Position numbers and translations under genes: made by a program. Positions 24,796-36,643 of a DNA stretch of 64,000 nt are shown here, one piece after another. The DNA is from Flaveria trinervia (Eukaryota > Streptophyta > Magnoliopsida > Asterales > Asteraceae), in assembly GCA_025506515.1 (NCBI GenBank), contig CM046447.1, forward strand, positions 90,429,498 through 90,493,497, in the 5' to 3' direction. The notes under the pieces are model-generated. The model was not told where the DNA came from, made no database searches, and saw nothing but the letters and a program-made list of their open reading frames with translations. Numbering within the stretch: the first letter of the stretch is position 1; every line of letters starts with the position of its first letter.

Positions 24796-24833
24796 ACCCC
24801 CCCCCCCCCCACACACACACAAACCTCTAACCT
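24796..24833. repeat. Poly-C / (CA)n simple repeat
   Basis: A run of C directly followed by CA dinucleotides between the integrase and RT relics. Confidence 0.85.
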
Positions 24834-25029
24834 ACAAACACACACCAATGACCACCTGCTCTAAAATCGGCATCATTAAACCTATTACTCATCTAAACCT
24901 CCATATCTATCAAAAACTTACTAAGTCCCTACTTCTTATTCTAACACTCTACTTAATCTAAATTGGCAATAAGCCATGCAAAATGAGTATAATGCTTTAA
25001 TGGATAATAACACTTGAGAACTTGTACCC

Positions 25030-25329
25030 TGGCCTCATAACCATCTCGTGATACAATGTATGTGGTTATTTAGACAAAAAATTAAGGCTAGCAGTTCTCT
25101 TGAACGTTATAAATCTCGTTTAGTTGTTAATAATAAGTACCAAATTAATGGGGTTGATTGTCATGAGACATTTAGTCCGGTTGTGAAGCCGGCAACTATC
25201 CGAACAATTTTATCTTTAGCCGTCTCACGATCATTGCCAATACACCAACTAGTTGGTCTCAAACAAGATATGTACTTCAAACTAGATATGTTTTCACATG
25301 TGAAGGTAGTTGAGAATGCTTTTAGTTAA
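25030..25329 (+). pseudogene. pol: Copia reverse transcriptase N-terminal fragment
   Basis: MWLFRQKIKASSSLERYKSR and HETFSPVVKPATIRTILSLA are the conserved start of copia RT. Similarity ends before the palm YVDD box, so this marks the 3' break of the element. Confidence 0.88.
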
Positions 25330-25330
25330 G

Positions 25331-27022
25331 GATTATAATACAAACGGTTGTGGATTTGTCATACCTTTTAAAGAGATTAGACAATGAATGACTTACATGA
25401 AGATAATACAATAATGTTTGATTCCAAAAAGGCTACATCAAAGTTGACAATCAAGTTCTTCCTATATATCATGATCTACAGAAATACTGCCTACAAAATA
25501 GGCTATATAGCCATTATATAACAATTTTGGACCGTTATTAGGCTTCTTTTGATCATTTTACCCCATGTGTAGTATACAAGTATCGGATATGTTGTCTTAA
25601 TCACAAGTCTAAAAAATGATCAATCACATGTCTAAAAAATGAAAGTGTTGGTCATCACTACTAGTAGAAATTTGGAAATTTAGTTCTAGTAACACATGAA
25701 ATTACGAGGGTCAAACAAAAAATAAACTAGAAAGAAATAACATCAGGATTAACAGTCCCACTTACCGCACAAGCATGGGTGAAGTTTTTTTTGGGGTCGG
25801 GTGTCACACCCCAACCGATGGCTGAAACATCAGGGCGCGAGAAATGATAAATTGTTCAAAGATATCATAAAACTATAGTGACAATAAATTAAGATTAAAT
25901 TTCATTTCTGTTAATCAATATAACATTACAATGTTTCAAATAAACATACAATAACTTTGAAAAATACAGGTCTAAAATAAACATAACAAAATGATAGATT
26001 TGATATGTTTCTAAGTCCACCTAATTGAATTTCTTAATAAAGCTTCAAGCATTTCCTGCAATATGTATAAAATATTGGTCAACATATAAATCGTTGGTGA
26101 GCATACAAGTTTGAATACATACCATAATGGTGAATAAATCTCAATTTAACATGACTAAAGTATACTAAAGTTTGTACATTGCTAGCATGCAAAGCCAATA
26201 ATTAAACCAAAGTGTCCACTAGTGTAATCTTAGCATTAAAAATGACCAAGATTTTAAATATTGAATAACTTAACATAGACCCATCATAATAGGGCGGATG
26301 TGCTAATCCTATAGCGTTATACATGTTAAGAGAGGTTTAGATTGCTTGCAAGATAATGTATTCTAGAATATATTCACAAATAGTATAACAAGTAAGCATG
26401 TTGGTATAAATTGAGTTTTAGAATGATTTTGATTAAATGAATAATTGAGTGTATTTGATAATTGATACATGTTACAACCCAAATAGTGTTAAAACAAAAT
26501 GGGTAAAGTATGACTCACGGGTTGACGACTAAAATCCACAAGAATAGATGAATGAGTTTAAAGGATTGAGTCACTAAAGTTACCCTAAATGGTAAACAAA
26601 AGTGGGTAAGTTTATGATTCAAAGTTTGAGATTTTAACAATTGGAAAGTATACAAAAATTACAAATATAAGAGTACATGAAAGTATATACTACTTAGACA
26701 CTTATTTGGACACCATGTATTATGTATGTACTTTATGAGTATTAGTCACTCATTGGAAGTCCAAAATAAGAAATCATAATATTAGTATAATGTCTACCTT
26801 AACACATAACATTCAACCATGGTTTGATTAGTGTTACGATTTGGTTTTGACTAAGTAATATATAGATATAAATATAAGTCATGCATTAGAGGTAGGGTAA
26901 TCCACAAACCTCAAGTGTTATATTCATATAAGTCATGTATTAGAGGTAGGGATATCTACAAACCTCAACATTGTCATCATTGCACAAAATCTTCACATAA
27001 GGGTGATTCGGATGGTCGTGAG
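25331..27022. other. Intergenic AT-rich stretch with an LTR-like start at 25802
   Basis: No gene. TGTCACACCCC at 25802 and the following 25 bases match the start of the 3,020-bp solo LTR at 43800-46819 (read on its minus strand) at roughly 30 of 36 positions, so a related LTR probably starts here on the plus strand. I could not find its other end or a matching duplication. Confidence 0.5.
26877..26967. repeat. Direct duplication, period 54
   Basis: AGTCATGCATTAGAGGTAGG at 26877 recurs with few changes from 26931, through ACAAACCTCA. Confidence 0.8.
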
Positions 27023-27030
27023 TATATAAA
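27023..27030 (+). promoter_or_regulatory. Possible TATA box of the receptor gene
   Basis: TATATAAA in GAGTATATAAATAAAAG, about 280 bases before the chosen start codon. AT-rich surroundings make chance likely. Confidence 0.3.
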
Positions 27031-27308
27031 TAAAAGTACTAAAGTAAATTAACTAGTTGACTAAGTGTTCAAGTGGAGTATGGTGGATACGCACAAGAAC
27101 TTGCTTACAACGAACCACGAAATACTTCCAAGTTCCAAGAACAAAGATTAAACACCAAACGACGACGCCTACACACGTCAAACAACGAAAATGACAATAT
27201 TTTATATAAAAATACAATATTTTTTCTTTTAAATTGGAACGTTACCCTAACATCGCATGCATGCCATATTTTTCCATTTTTAACAGTTGCAGCTTCATGT
27301 ACCCAAAT

Positions 27309-28059
27309 ATGAATCTTCATCTTATCTTTTCACTAATCCTAACAATCACACCACCACCATCAACATCAGCTCAATCAACCTGCACTCGAGTTTGCGGAGG
27401 AACCGGAGATCATCAAACCTCGGTTCCCTACCCCTTTGGATTCTCCAACGGTTGTCAAATTCCCCTCAACTGTTCCGACGACGGACAAATCCGTTTTCGT
27501 GAATACACCGTCAAGAACATAACCCCCGATCACATACTCATCGATTATCCGCTAAAATGCGACCGTCAGTTCGTACAAATCCATCAATTCAACACCACAA
27601 ACATCGCGCTCACTGCCAGAAACGGGCTGCGGTTGTCAAACTGCAGCTCGTCGTTGAACGTATGTCCCGTGGTCCCCGATGGTCGAGTCGGGAACCGGTT
27701 CAACTTCAACCTACCGCAGTGTGATTCATCATGGGCTAATGGAAGCATGTATTGTTACTCTGAGGATGATGCAGGTGGTGATGCGTTTTTTAATTTGACA
27801 ACGCTCGAAGTGGCTGGATGTCGGTTTTTGATCGGGTCTGTGGTGTTTGATTTGAATGGAAGTGGTTCACAGGGCACCCCGTGGCCGTCGGAGTTTCAGG
27901 CGATGGAGTTGGGTTGGTGGGTTCTTGGGGACTGCGGTTGCGATCAAAATGCGGTTTGTCGGAATGTGTCGTTGGCGAATCGGACTGTCGGGTACCGGTG
28001 TAGTTGTCGTGAAGGATATCGTGGAGATGGGTTCGTCGCCGGTGATGGCTGTCGAAGAG
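27309..28059 (+). CDS. WAK-like receptor ectodomain exon (GUB_WAK_bind plus EGF-like)
   Basis: Extracellular part of a wall-associated-kinase-like receptor, expected to bind pectin-type wall polymers at the plasma membrane. The start at 27309 is chosen because a hydrophobic signal peptide (LIFSLILTI, residues 5-13) follows at once; 27297 and 27234 are in-frame alternatives. Cys-rich GUB_WAK_bind follows (CGG at 29-31, SVPYPFGFS at 38-46), then an EGF-like segment from about residue 208 (CGCDQNAVC ... YRCSCREGYRGDGF). The exon ends at 28059 before GTTAGT, phase 1. The layout recalls the WAKL14/20 group, where the kinase sits in the next exon. No WAKL-type kinase follows within 3.7 kb. The exon is clearly GC-richer than its surroundings. 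Confidence 0.85.
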
Positions 28060-28388
28060 GTTAGTTTGGTCTCTTTTCTCTTGTTTTATTATTATGCTTT
28101 GAAAGATGACACTTATAATTTTCAGTTTTAGTGTGGGGTGAAATTGTAAAGTTAATGATAATTATGTTAGTATGATTGTTTTATGACGAAAATAAATTTA
28201 GGATTTAAAAGTGGCATTTATCAAGCTAGGGTCATCATATTAAAACACGTACTATTATGAATTGACACTAGTATATACGTTTCGTATAGCATTTTACGTA
28301 ACGTATTGGGTCGAAAACATTGAAAATAAGAAAAATTCAAGAGGGGTTGTCAGATAGATATATGGCTCATATAGTTCTATATGATATT

Positions 28389-28562
28389 TAGAGCTATATG
28401 ACATATATAACAAATTTAGATACTGACTATGAGAAAAAATTCAGGGGCTGTAAGAGTGGTTATACGTCCTATATATAGGACTATACGACCTCTAATATAC
28501 GACACATATAGACCTATACGACAAGTATAATAAATTTTAACACTGATTACGAAAAAACATTC
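28389..28562. repeat. Degenerate tandem duplication, period about 119
   Basis: A 55-base segment starting TAGAGCTATATGACATATA is repeated at 28508 as TAGACCTATACGACAAGTA with continuing similarity. Confidence 0.65.
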
Positions 28563-28684
28563 ATATGACTATCATTTGGGTTATACGTCATAGGGCTAAT
28601 ACTATCAAATATCATAGACTATAATCTATTAATTAGATAATAGATTTTAATATAAAATTCAACTTGTTTAGTGGATTTATTAAA

Positions 28685-29033
28685 GGTGTTCAAAGTCGGA
28701 TATCCGAAATTTTGGATACGGATTCGGATAGTGATTCGGATATCTGAATTTTTTTTATTTTTTAGTTTTTTACAATAATTAAACATATAATATTATAAAA
28801 ATAACATAAAAAACCAACTCATATCATAAAAATCACAATATACACTAAAAATCTCAACCTAAAATAAAAATATATCTAAAATTCAAAAACAAAAAATATT
28901 TTTTAGTTTTCGGATAATCGGATATCCGAATATCCGAAACTTTTGAAAATCACTATCCGAATCCGAATTTTCGGATATCCAAAATTTGAATATTTCGGAT
29001 TCGGATTCTCGGATACGGATATTTTTTAACACC
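28685..29033. mobile_element. Foldback / MITE-like element rich in GGATATCCGAA
   Basis: GGTGTT at 28685 and AACACC ending at 29033 bracket arms packed with GGATATCCGAA, GGATTCGGAT and their complements around an A/T core, so the whole could fold on itself. No coding content. I could not settle the target duplication, so the superfamily is open. Confidence 0.7.
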
Positions 29034-30052
29034 AATTTAATCATTGGAATATATGGTTAATTTAATCATACGAACATGTAATGGTTCAATTATTTGTTGT
29101 TTGACCAAAGGGTTTAAGTCGTCATATAATAATGAGTAGAATCTGGAAAATTTGTAAGGGACCATGGGTTGTGATTCACTAATTTGGCTTATTAGTAATT
29201 AATAACATTTATCATATGAAATCTTTCGCAAGTCTTTTATGGTGGGCTGTAATTAGGGAATTTAGTACGATGGTGATAATGATGGTTTTAGTTTATGTTT
29301 GATGTTATCTGAGGATAATCTTATTTTATTTATAAGAAACGATCAGGTTTGTTGTTTCGTTGAAACTTGCAAGTTGCAAGTGTATTTAAATTTTTATAAT
29401 TAACCCAGTAAGTTATGTTAATCATAAAAACTTGAATTATTATTGTAGTTAGTTTTTCTAAACATCCTATAATAAGTCTTTCCTACCGGCATATCAGGCA
29501 ATTGATCGAACTTTCAATCATTTGGTAGAATTGATGTATTTTCAATATTAACTTCTCGATCTTAGAACTATTGATGTTTTGATGCTTGTATTTAAGCTAC
29601 TTGCTAGTTTCAATTTAATAAAACCCTCAACATTAAGAAAATAATAAGCCCTATCAATAATATATTTTTTTCAAAAAGAATTCTTGAGTCAATCATTCTT
29701 CTTGATATGACTCGACGTCAAACTTTTTTATTTACATCACTATAAAACATCTTTCATTTTCGCCGGTGAAAAGTGTTTTACAAATTTCAACAACGTATTT
29801 CCATGGGATTATGAGGACCGGTAACGATGACAGTTTCCACGACAATACACTGTCTGAATTTTCTATCGGTAGCCAATTTTATTTTACCAGAAGGAATGTT
29901 GCCAGCGATATCAAAACTCGTACAAAGGTATTCTGGCGCAAGGGGTTGATGTTTCAAGTCTCGCGACAGATTAAATTTGTAGATTTAAAACTAGGATTAG
30001 AGATGAATGAGTTAGTCAATTTAAAAAAAATTAATATTATTTCAATAAACAA

Positions 30053-31419
30053 GAGTTAATTACGCAAATGGTCCCTATTGTTTGTAAAAAATAATAGTTT
30101 TGGGTATTAAGAGTTTTTTGTAACAAGTTAAGGTATTATGTGTTTTAATTTTGTAACGAGAACGAGTACTAAGACTAACAACCTTTTCTATTAAATTTCA
30201 TAAAAATGACTAAATTACCCTTCGAGGGACTACTTTTGTAACTATATATCTATTTTTTATCCAGGGACCATTTGTGTAATTACCTATAACTTAAAATAAC
30301 CCAACCCCCACTCACCCATCCCACCCACTCTCTCTTTCAATAAATTAAACCACCTAGCTACCATTCAACACCACCGTCGTTACCGACCATGGCTGCCGCC
30401 CCACCACCGCCTTGGTCAATGTCTATTTTAGACCCCAACCACCATTAAAACCACCATTAAAACCACCATTAAAACCACCAGGTTGCCAATAACAAAAATG
30501 AAAAACCCCCAACACCGCACCAACGTTGTTACTCCCCACTACCAACGTTGTTTCCCGCCACCACTACCTTGTTCAACACCGTTAAACCACCCTAAATCCA
30601 TCACTGCCGCTAGTAAGAAAATCCCCATCCCAACCGTTGTTGCATCCCTCCCACTCCCATTTAATTCACCGCCACCACCACTAAATCCACCGACACCATC
30701 ACCTTGCTTGACACTCTTCTCAAACCACACCCATCCAACTACACTACCAACTAGATCCAAACATAAGGTTCCTCCCACCTTTGAGTTTTCTCAAAACCCT
30801 AATTAAGAATTTCCTATTTGGGGATTCTTGATTTAGGGCTTATTAGTTGAAGTGGTGGTTCAATAGATATGAAACCGCGATGGATGGTGCGATGGTGATG
30901 ATGATGGTGGTGAAATTGTTATGATGTGATGATGCAATGATGAAGACGATGTTGAAAGTGTTGTTTCATTTGAAGAGAATGTGGTGGTGGTGAAGATGTT
31001 GTGATGGGGTGGTGGGCGACATTAGGGGAGGCACAGTGGTGGCTTGGGGCGGTGGCTGCACGGTAGTGGCTTGGGTGGTGGCCGACGATGGTGACCTGTA
31101 GTGGGGTGAAATTCTTATGCGTGTGAAGTAACTTAAAGTGGTACCATACATACACTATGTATATATATAGTAAATTACATAAACACCCCTTTATATATGT
31201 TAAATGACACAAACACTCCTTTAAGTTACATTAGTTGTCCTTATAATCTAAAAAGACAAAATTGCTTTTAGATTTAACAAAAAATTTAACGTATGTTAAT
31301 GTTAATACTTTAAGTCATTACAATATGTAACTACAATACCTTAACCTGTTACAAAAAATCTTTAGCACCCAAACATATTATTTTTAATAAATCACAGGGA
31401 CCAATCGTGTAATTAACTC
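30053..31419. mobile_element. Non-autonomous Mutator-like (MULE) element, 1,367 bp
   Basis: Both ends begin GAGTTAATTAC and stay similar as inverted repeats for about 90 bases (ATGGTCCCT and TTTTTTGTAACA on the left have counterparts on the right). A perfect 9-bp target duplication AATAAACAA lies at 30044-30052 and 31420-31428; 9 bp is the MULE hallmark. There is no transposase. The interior (about 30340-31130) is GC-rich with CCACCA / GTGGTG low complexity, unlike the ends, so it may hold captured host sequence. Confidence 0.88.
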
Positions 31420-31762
31420 AATAAACAATATATATTGTTTTATTTTAATAAATTCATACTTATTTTGCAATTGTTTTTCTTTCGATTCCACATGTATGTT
31501 TTTTCATTTCGTTTATAATTATTATTATAAACAAAATTAACTGTAAATTAAATGTAAATAAGAACTATATATAGAAGAAACAAAACGTAAAATCTCTTTG
31601 TATAAGTCTCCTATCATGTCTTCTTAGTAAGGCATGTGTATTAAAACCCTAGAAAATAATTTGAGTTAAAGATTAGGTGAATTCCATTCATATTATATTC
31701 CACGTAACTTTGGTAAAAAATAAACACTTCTATCATGATGTTTGAATGGTTCCCTTATGTAG

Positions 31763-32953
31763 ATGCTGGTGCAGGAAGAAAGTGGCTATGGGTGATTATT
31801 TCATTGGGTAATCTATCATATGCTTTGTTCTTTAACTTTGAATATATGAGCTATAATTATATAATGTTCAGCTCTCTGAATAGGAGGCGTGACGATAGTA
31901 ATCGTCATAATCTTGTGCTTAAAAAGGAAGTTTAAATGGAGAATAAAGCCTAAATACAATGTCAATGTGGAAAACTTTCTAAGAGATCAAGAATTCCTAG
32001 CTCCAAAAAGATACTCTTATTCACAAGTCAAGAAGATGACAAACTCCTTTCAGATCAAACTAGGCCAAGGGGGCTTCGGTTCGGTGTATAAAGGAGTACT
32101 AAGCAATAAAAGCATCGTAGCAGTGAAGATTTTAAGTGAACTAAAAGGCAATGGAGAAGATTTCATGAATGAAGTTGCAAGTGTTGGCAGGACTTCACAT
32201 GTTAATATTGTCTGTCTTGTGGGATTTTGTTTGGAGGGTCATCGACGAGCTTTGATCTATGAATTCATGCCTAATGGTTCCTTAGAAACGTTCATATATG
32301 GAAGGAGTTCTTCGATTAGTAGCCAACTTGGGTGGGAAAAGTTGCACCAGATTGCAATTGGGATTGCTAGAGGATTAGAATACTTGCATAAGGGTTGTAA
32401 CACGCGAATCTTACATCTTGACATAAAACCACATAATATCCTTTTGGATCAAAATTTGTGTCCTAAGATATCTGACTTTGGACTTTCTAAACTATTCCCC
32501 GATAGAACAAGTAAGATATCCATGTCTCGTATGAGAGGTACGCCAGGGTATATTGCTCCAGAGCTATTTTCTAGGAACTTTGGGCAAGTGTCGCATAAAT
32601 CAGATGTTTATAGTTATGGAATGATGGTTCTAGAAATGGTTGGAGGGAGGAAAAATATCGAGGTTGAAGTTGATCATACGAGTGAGATATACTTTCCACA
32701 TTGGATATATAAGAAGCTTAACGCAGATGAAGAACAACTTGAATTGCATGGGATTCTAAACGATGAAGAAAATGATATGGCAAGGAAGATGATTATCGTA
32801 GGCTTGTGGTGCATACAAACTAATCCCTTGAACCGCCCGACAATGACTAAGGTGTTGGAAATGTTAGAAGGGGACTTGCTATCGTTAGAAATTCCTCCAA
32901 AACCTTATTTGTATTCTCCACCAAGGTCTGTTAGTTCCCCATCTATAGATTAG
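31763..32953 (+). CDS. LRK10L-type receptor kinase, transmembrane and kinase exons
   Basis: Exon 31763-31807 (or from 31775) and exon 31884-32953 splice within the membrane helix: RKWLWVIISLG joins GVTIVIVIILCL, then the basic KRKFKWR. Numbering from the GTG codon at 31889: glycine loop GQGGFGSVY 59-67, VAVK Lys 80, helix-C Glu 95, catalytic loop HLDIKPHN 176-183, DFG 196-198, APE 223-225. The loop has HLD instead of HRD, so it is a non-RD kinase. Best match by memory is the LRK10L / PR5K group of Ser/Thr receptor kinases, often involved in defence. No start codon with a signal peptide or LRK10L ectodomain lies directly upstream; the nearest ectodomain exon is 27309-28059. Alternatively this is a 5'-truncated gene. 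Confidence 0.87.
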
Positions 32954-33396
32954 TCACATTAATAATGTTCCTTTATGGGAAGTTAGAAATGACGGTCATC
33001 ATCACTACTAAACATATATGGTTTTCTCTACGTAAGATCATTCATCATCACATAAAAAACCAGAAGTAAATGAATGATCATCTGTTATGGGTAATGAGTC
33101 TTGGGTTATTGATGCATATGTTTGTTTTGAGACGTGCTAATAGTTTTAAAGATGTCTAGTAAAATCTTTTCTTAAAATACGACTTTGGTGGCAATACTTC
33201 TTGTGTGTGCAAAGTCACTAATGATATATACTTCTTTGGTAACAACTAGTAAACCTTGTGTCCATGTTATTTATCAATCTATTAGTTTTTTAAATGATTG
33301 CAAAACACTGCAATGTTAATTTTTTAATTCATGACACGGGCAACATAAATATCAAAATCTAATTAGTGTGTGTGGGATATGAAACACAAAAATTAG

Positions 33397-33909
33397 TAAG
33401 ATTGTAAACAAACCGGACGTTTGAAGATCTGTTCGTGAATCTTTTGAGAGGAAGTTCGCTTGTGTATGTTTGCTTAATAGATGAACGTTCATGAAAAAAA
33501 TTCTCCTATTAATTAAATGAACGAGCAAGAAGAGAGGTCGTGTTCATTCAATTACATTCATGAATGTTTAGTAATATCTTTATTTATTTACATGTGTTGA
33601 TGTTAGTTTGTTTATGTTCATTCATGATTATGTATATGATTAATATTTACACTGCTCAACTTTAGATTTTAAAGTGATTATGTCTAAGTTTACGATTAAG
33701 AATGTTAATTTTATTTTTTAAAATCGTATATGTTCGCTTGTGTTCGTGAACAACTCAACTATGTGTTTGTGAACCATTTGTGATCAACAAGTTGAATTCC
33801 TAAATGACCGGATACGAACAATATATATTTTCAGTTATGTGGTAATGAACAAGTTCAATAATAAACAAACGGACATGAACAAGGTTCCGTTCGATTCGTA
33901 TAAAGCCTT
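33397..33909. mobile_element. Probable decayed hAT-like non-autonomous element
   Basis: Left end AAGATTGTAAACAAACCGGA pairs loosely with the right end (reverse complement AAGGCTTTATACGAATCGAA). The interior repeats GTTCGTGAA / TTCATGAAC words. The flanking target duplication is imperfect, so boundaries are approximate. Confidence 0.4.
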
Positions 33910-34855
33910 ACAAAAGTAGTTATTCTATGTAACTATTTACATAAGGTGATTATGGGATTTTATTAGTTATTACGTTGAAATTTAGCTTTGCTTTAGAATA
34001 ATTTTGATAGCTCTTGGTTTCAACTATAAAATTAATTTCTACTTTTATGTGTTGTAGTATTAGTCAAAGACTGGTTATAACTTTAATGATTGAAAAAAAT
34101 TGAAAAAAAAATTTAATGATTGAATTTTTTTTAATGAAAGTGAATGAGAATTATTCTCATTACTGATTATAATTTTAATTATCGAAAAGAAATTGCTTAT
34201 AAGACCAGCCACAAAAAATACTTTAAAATTTATAATGAAAATAACACGGGTTAGAACTAAAAGTCAAGTGATAGTGAATGGCTTACAACTGAACTTAAAC
34301 TATTTGATCTCCCATTTCTTTCATTTTATTTTACCTCATCTTGCATACAATAAGCACATATTAGTGCTTATAAAGCTTACATTAAGGATAAACTATGGAA
34401 TTGGTGAACATGCATGATGGAAGTAGTATTTAAATAAGCTGAACCAACAAACAAAAATCCTACAATTTGAACCTATTGTCGAGTGTTTGAACAAAAATTC
34501 GTAGGATTATGTATATGCTAGCAGGCGAAGAGGACTAATACTAAGTAGAAAACTTTCATGCTTCCTTCAAATTTAAACCTATTGTAAGTGTCTTCAGATA
34601 AATGAAGAAAAAACCAATGATTAGGTATATATGCTAATAGGCAAATATTTCTAGAGAAAGCAAACAACAACCAAAGAAAAGTCAAATATTTCTAGAGAAG
34701 AAACCTGCAGAAACAAATTAAGCTGGTGTACAAAAGCAAACAAAGAAACCTACAGAAACATATTCAATGTCCAAAGGCAGACCTGACAATAGTTGGATCG
34801 AAGGAACCTATATAGTGAGAAACCGTGACTACCTTGACTGAGGGGTATCTTGTTT

Positions 34856-35165
34856 GGTAATTTTCTGAATGGTTAAGTGATGAACCAATAAGATGCCTGA
34901 ATCATCAAGTGTTGAACCATTAAGAGGTCTGAACCAAAAAGAGCTAGTGTATCGTTTAACTATTCAAACTCATTGATTCAGATAAGAGGTCTTAACCATT
35001 TAACATTAGACCTCTAAACCATTCAACATTAGTATAATACTTAACTATTCAATATTAGTATAATGCTTAACCATTCAAAGGCAAATGTCTAAACCATTCA
35101 AACATTTGCTCGCAAAACAAACAGTATGAACCATTAAGAGTTGAACAATTAAGAGATTGATTCAG
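34856..35165. repeat. Degenerate repeat of AACCATTAAGAGGTCT / AACCATTCAA words
   Basis: The words GAACCATTAAGAG, CTAAACCATTCAA and TTCAATATTAGTATAATGC recur about ten times, suggesting a decayed MITE or satellite-like unit. No termini resolved. Confidence 0.5.
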
Positions 35166-36250
35166 TGCTGCCAAACCTATAACTGAGTGTATAATGAAAA
35201 GTTTAGGATATAACATGATTTATGACTTCGACATGTATGAATTCGGTTGAAAGAGACTTCGTGCACAGTCAGTTGTCCGGATGAGATTGAAGTCAATTTA
35301 AGATCTTTTATAACAAGACATACTACGACAAGGTATCCCACTACACATTCATGCATTTGTTGTTGAACAAGTGCAATTTGACTACCATTTTGAGACCAAA
35401 ATCAAACTGGTCGCAAAATTTTGATTGCAAACCATTAAAAAATAAATGAAATACCTAATCAAATTTTACATATATACATTTTCTAAGATTACTAATCACA
35501 TATTTTCTCAAACCACAAAATCAATTACATTTTTCACATTTTTAAATAGACATCTGAAAAAAAGAAAATCTAATTTGGAGTTAGTTTGGTAAGTTTTGTG
35601 GATTTAAAATGATAGTATTTGGTTTAACCATGAATCATATTTACGTGATTCTTTACTAAAATTCAATATTTTAGTTAACTTACTGTAAAAATAGGGGTTT
35701 GATTATTTTTGGGAGTTTATGGTGTAATTTTAGTAATTGTGCTTTATTTAGGCGTAGTTTGATAGTTTTCGTAGTTTTAACGTGTATGTGTGCGTTTTGA
35801 ACATGTCTTGTGATATTTTTCAGTATATGTGATTCACAATATTCTCTAAGAAATAAGTATACATTGTGATAGAAGCTTGTATATGATATCAAATGTGTCT
35901 AAGTATTGTAAATCATGTATTTTAGGGAGATATTTTTTGGAATATGTGATTCATATTCTCTAGTATTCAGTTTTTTTTTGTTTTTTTTCTTTCTTTTTGT
36001 TTATTGTGTGGAAGCATGTGTATGATATCAATTGTGCCTAAGTATTGTAAAACTTGTAGTTTTAGTGAGATATTAAAAATGAATGGTTAGAAGATCAATA
36101 CCATAATCAAGGTTCATAGTTGGCGAGTTCAAGGATTAAGAATAGAGTCCAATAATAAAGTTTTTCACTAACAAGAGGATGTTAAAGAGGTTAGGAGCGA
36201 GGACTATGTAATTAAGTTAGAAAACTTACGAGACCAGTAAAGGTTTACAT

Positions 36251-36643
36251 CAATGTTGTTACGACCGGATCAGACCGACCAATCCGACTGGTCCGACCGG
36301 GGATTGGCCAGGTGATCGGTCTGGTTTAGTATGATTCGGTTTTGTCTGGTCAAACTGGCCGGTTCATCTCAAACGGTGGTCGGACCGGTTCGAACTGGAT
36401 TTTGGTATTTTTTTATATTTTTATTTTAATAGGTAAAACCGGGGTGTTGAACCATAAATTAGTGTGTTGTATATACAAATATAGTTAAGTTTTATATATA
36501 ACTATAAATACATATATAAATTATTTATATTTAATTACATATATAAATATAGTTAAATTCGGTCCAACCGGTCCGACCACCAAATCAGTAAGGCGTTCGG
36601 TTCAGCGTGCGATTCGACGTCCGATCTAGTTTTTAAAACATTG
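36251..36643. mobile_element. hAT-type MITE, 393 bp
   Basis: A perfect 8-bp target duplication GTTTACAT is at 36243-36250 and 36644-36651. Termini CAATGTT...AACATTG are inverted, and the interior arms are rich in GGTCCGACCGG and its complement. No coding content. The 8-bp duplication supports hAT. Confidence 0.88.

Larger units (their letters stand above)
22804..25330 (+). mobile_element. Decayed, 3'-truncated Ty1/copia element
   Basis: A probable 5' LTR of about 179 bp (22804-22982, TG...CA; the start is tentative) is followed by a tRNA-iMet primer site at 22987-22999 (TGGTATCAGAGCC). Plus-strand remains of gag, integrase C-terminus and RT follow in the expected order. It stops inside RT near 25330; no RNase H, polypurine tract or 3' LTR was found. 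The short LTR and protein wording differ from the two Sirevirus-type elements, so this is a different copia lineage and much older. Confidence 0.82.
28060..31762 (+). other. Long intron or intergenic gap between ectodomain and kinase exons
   Basis: No coding exon recognised. It contains a tandem duplication (28389-28562), a foldback element (28685-29033) and a MULE-type element (30053-31419). If ectodomain and kinase are one gene, this is a phase-1 intron of 3.7 kb swollen by these insertions. Confidence 0.5.

Noticed and set aside
30483..30806. Plus-strand Pro-rich 107-codon frame
   Set aside because: It lies inside the MULE-type element and reflects CCACCA repeats; no gene evidence beyond openness.
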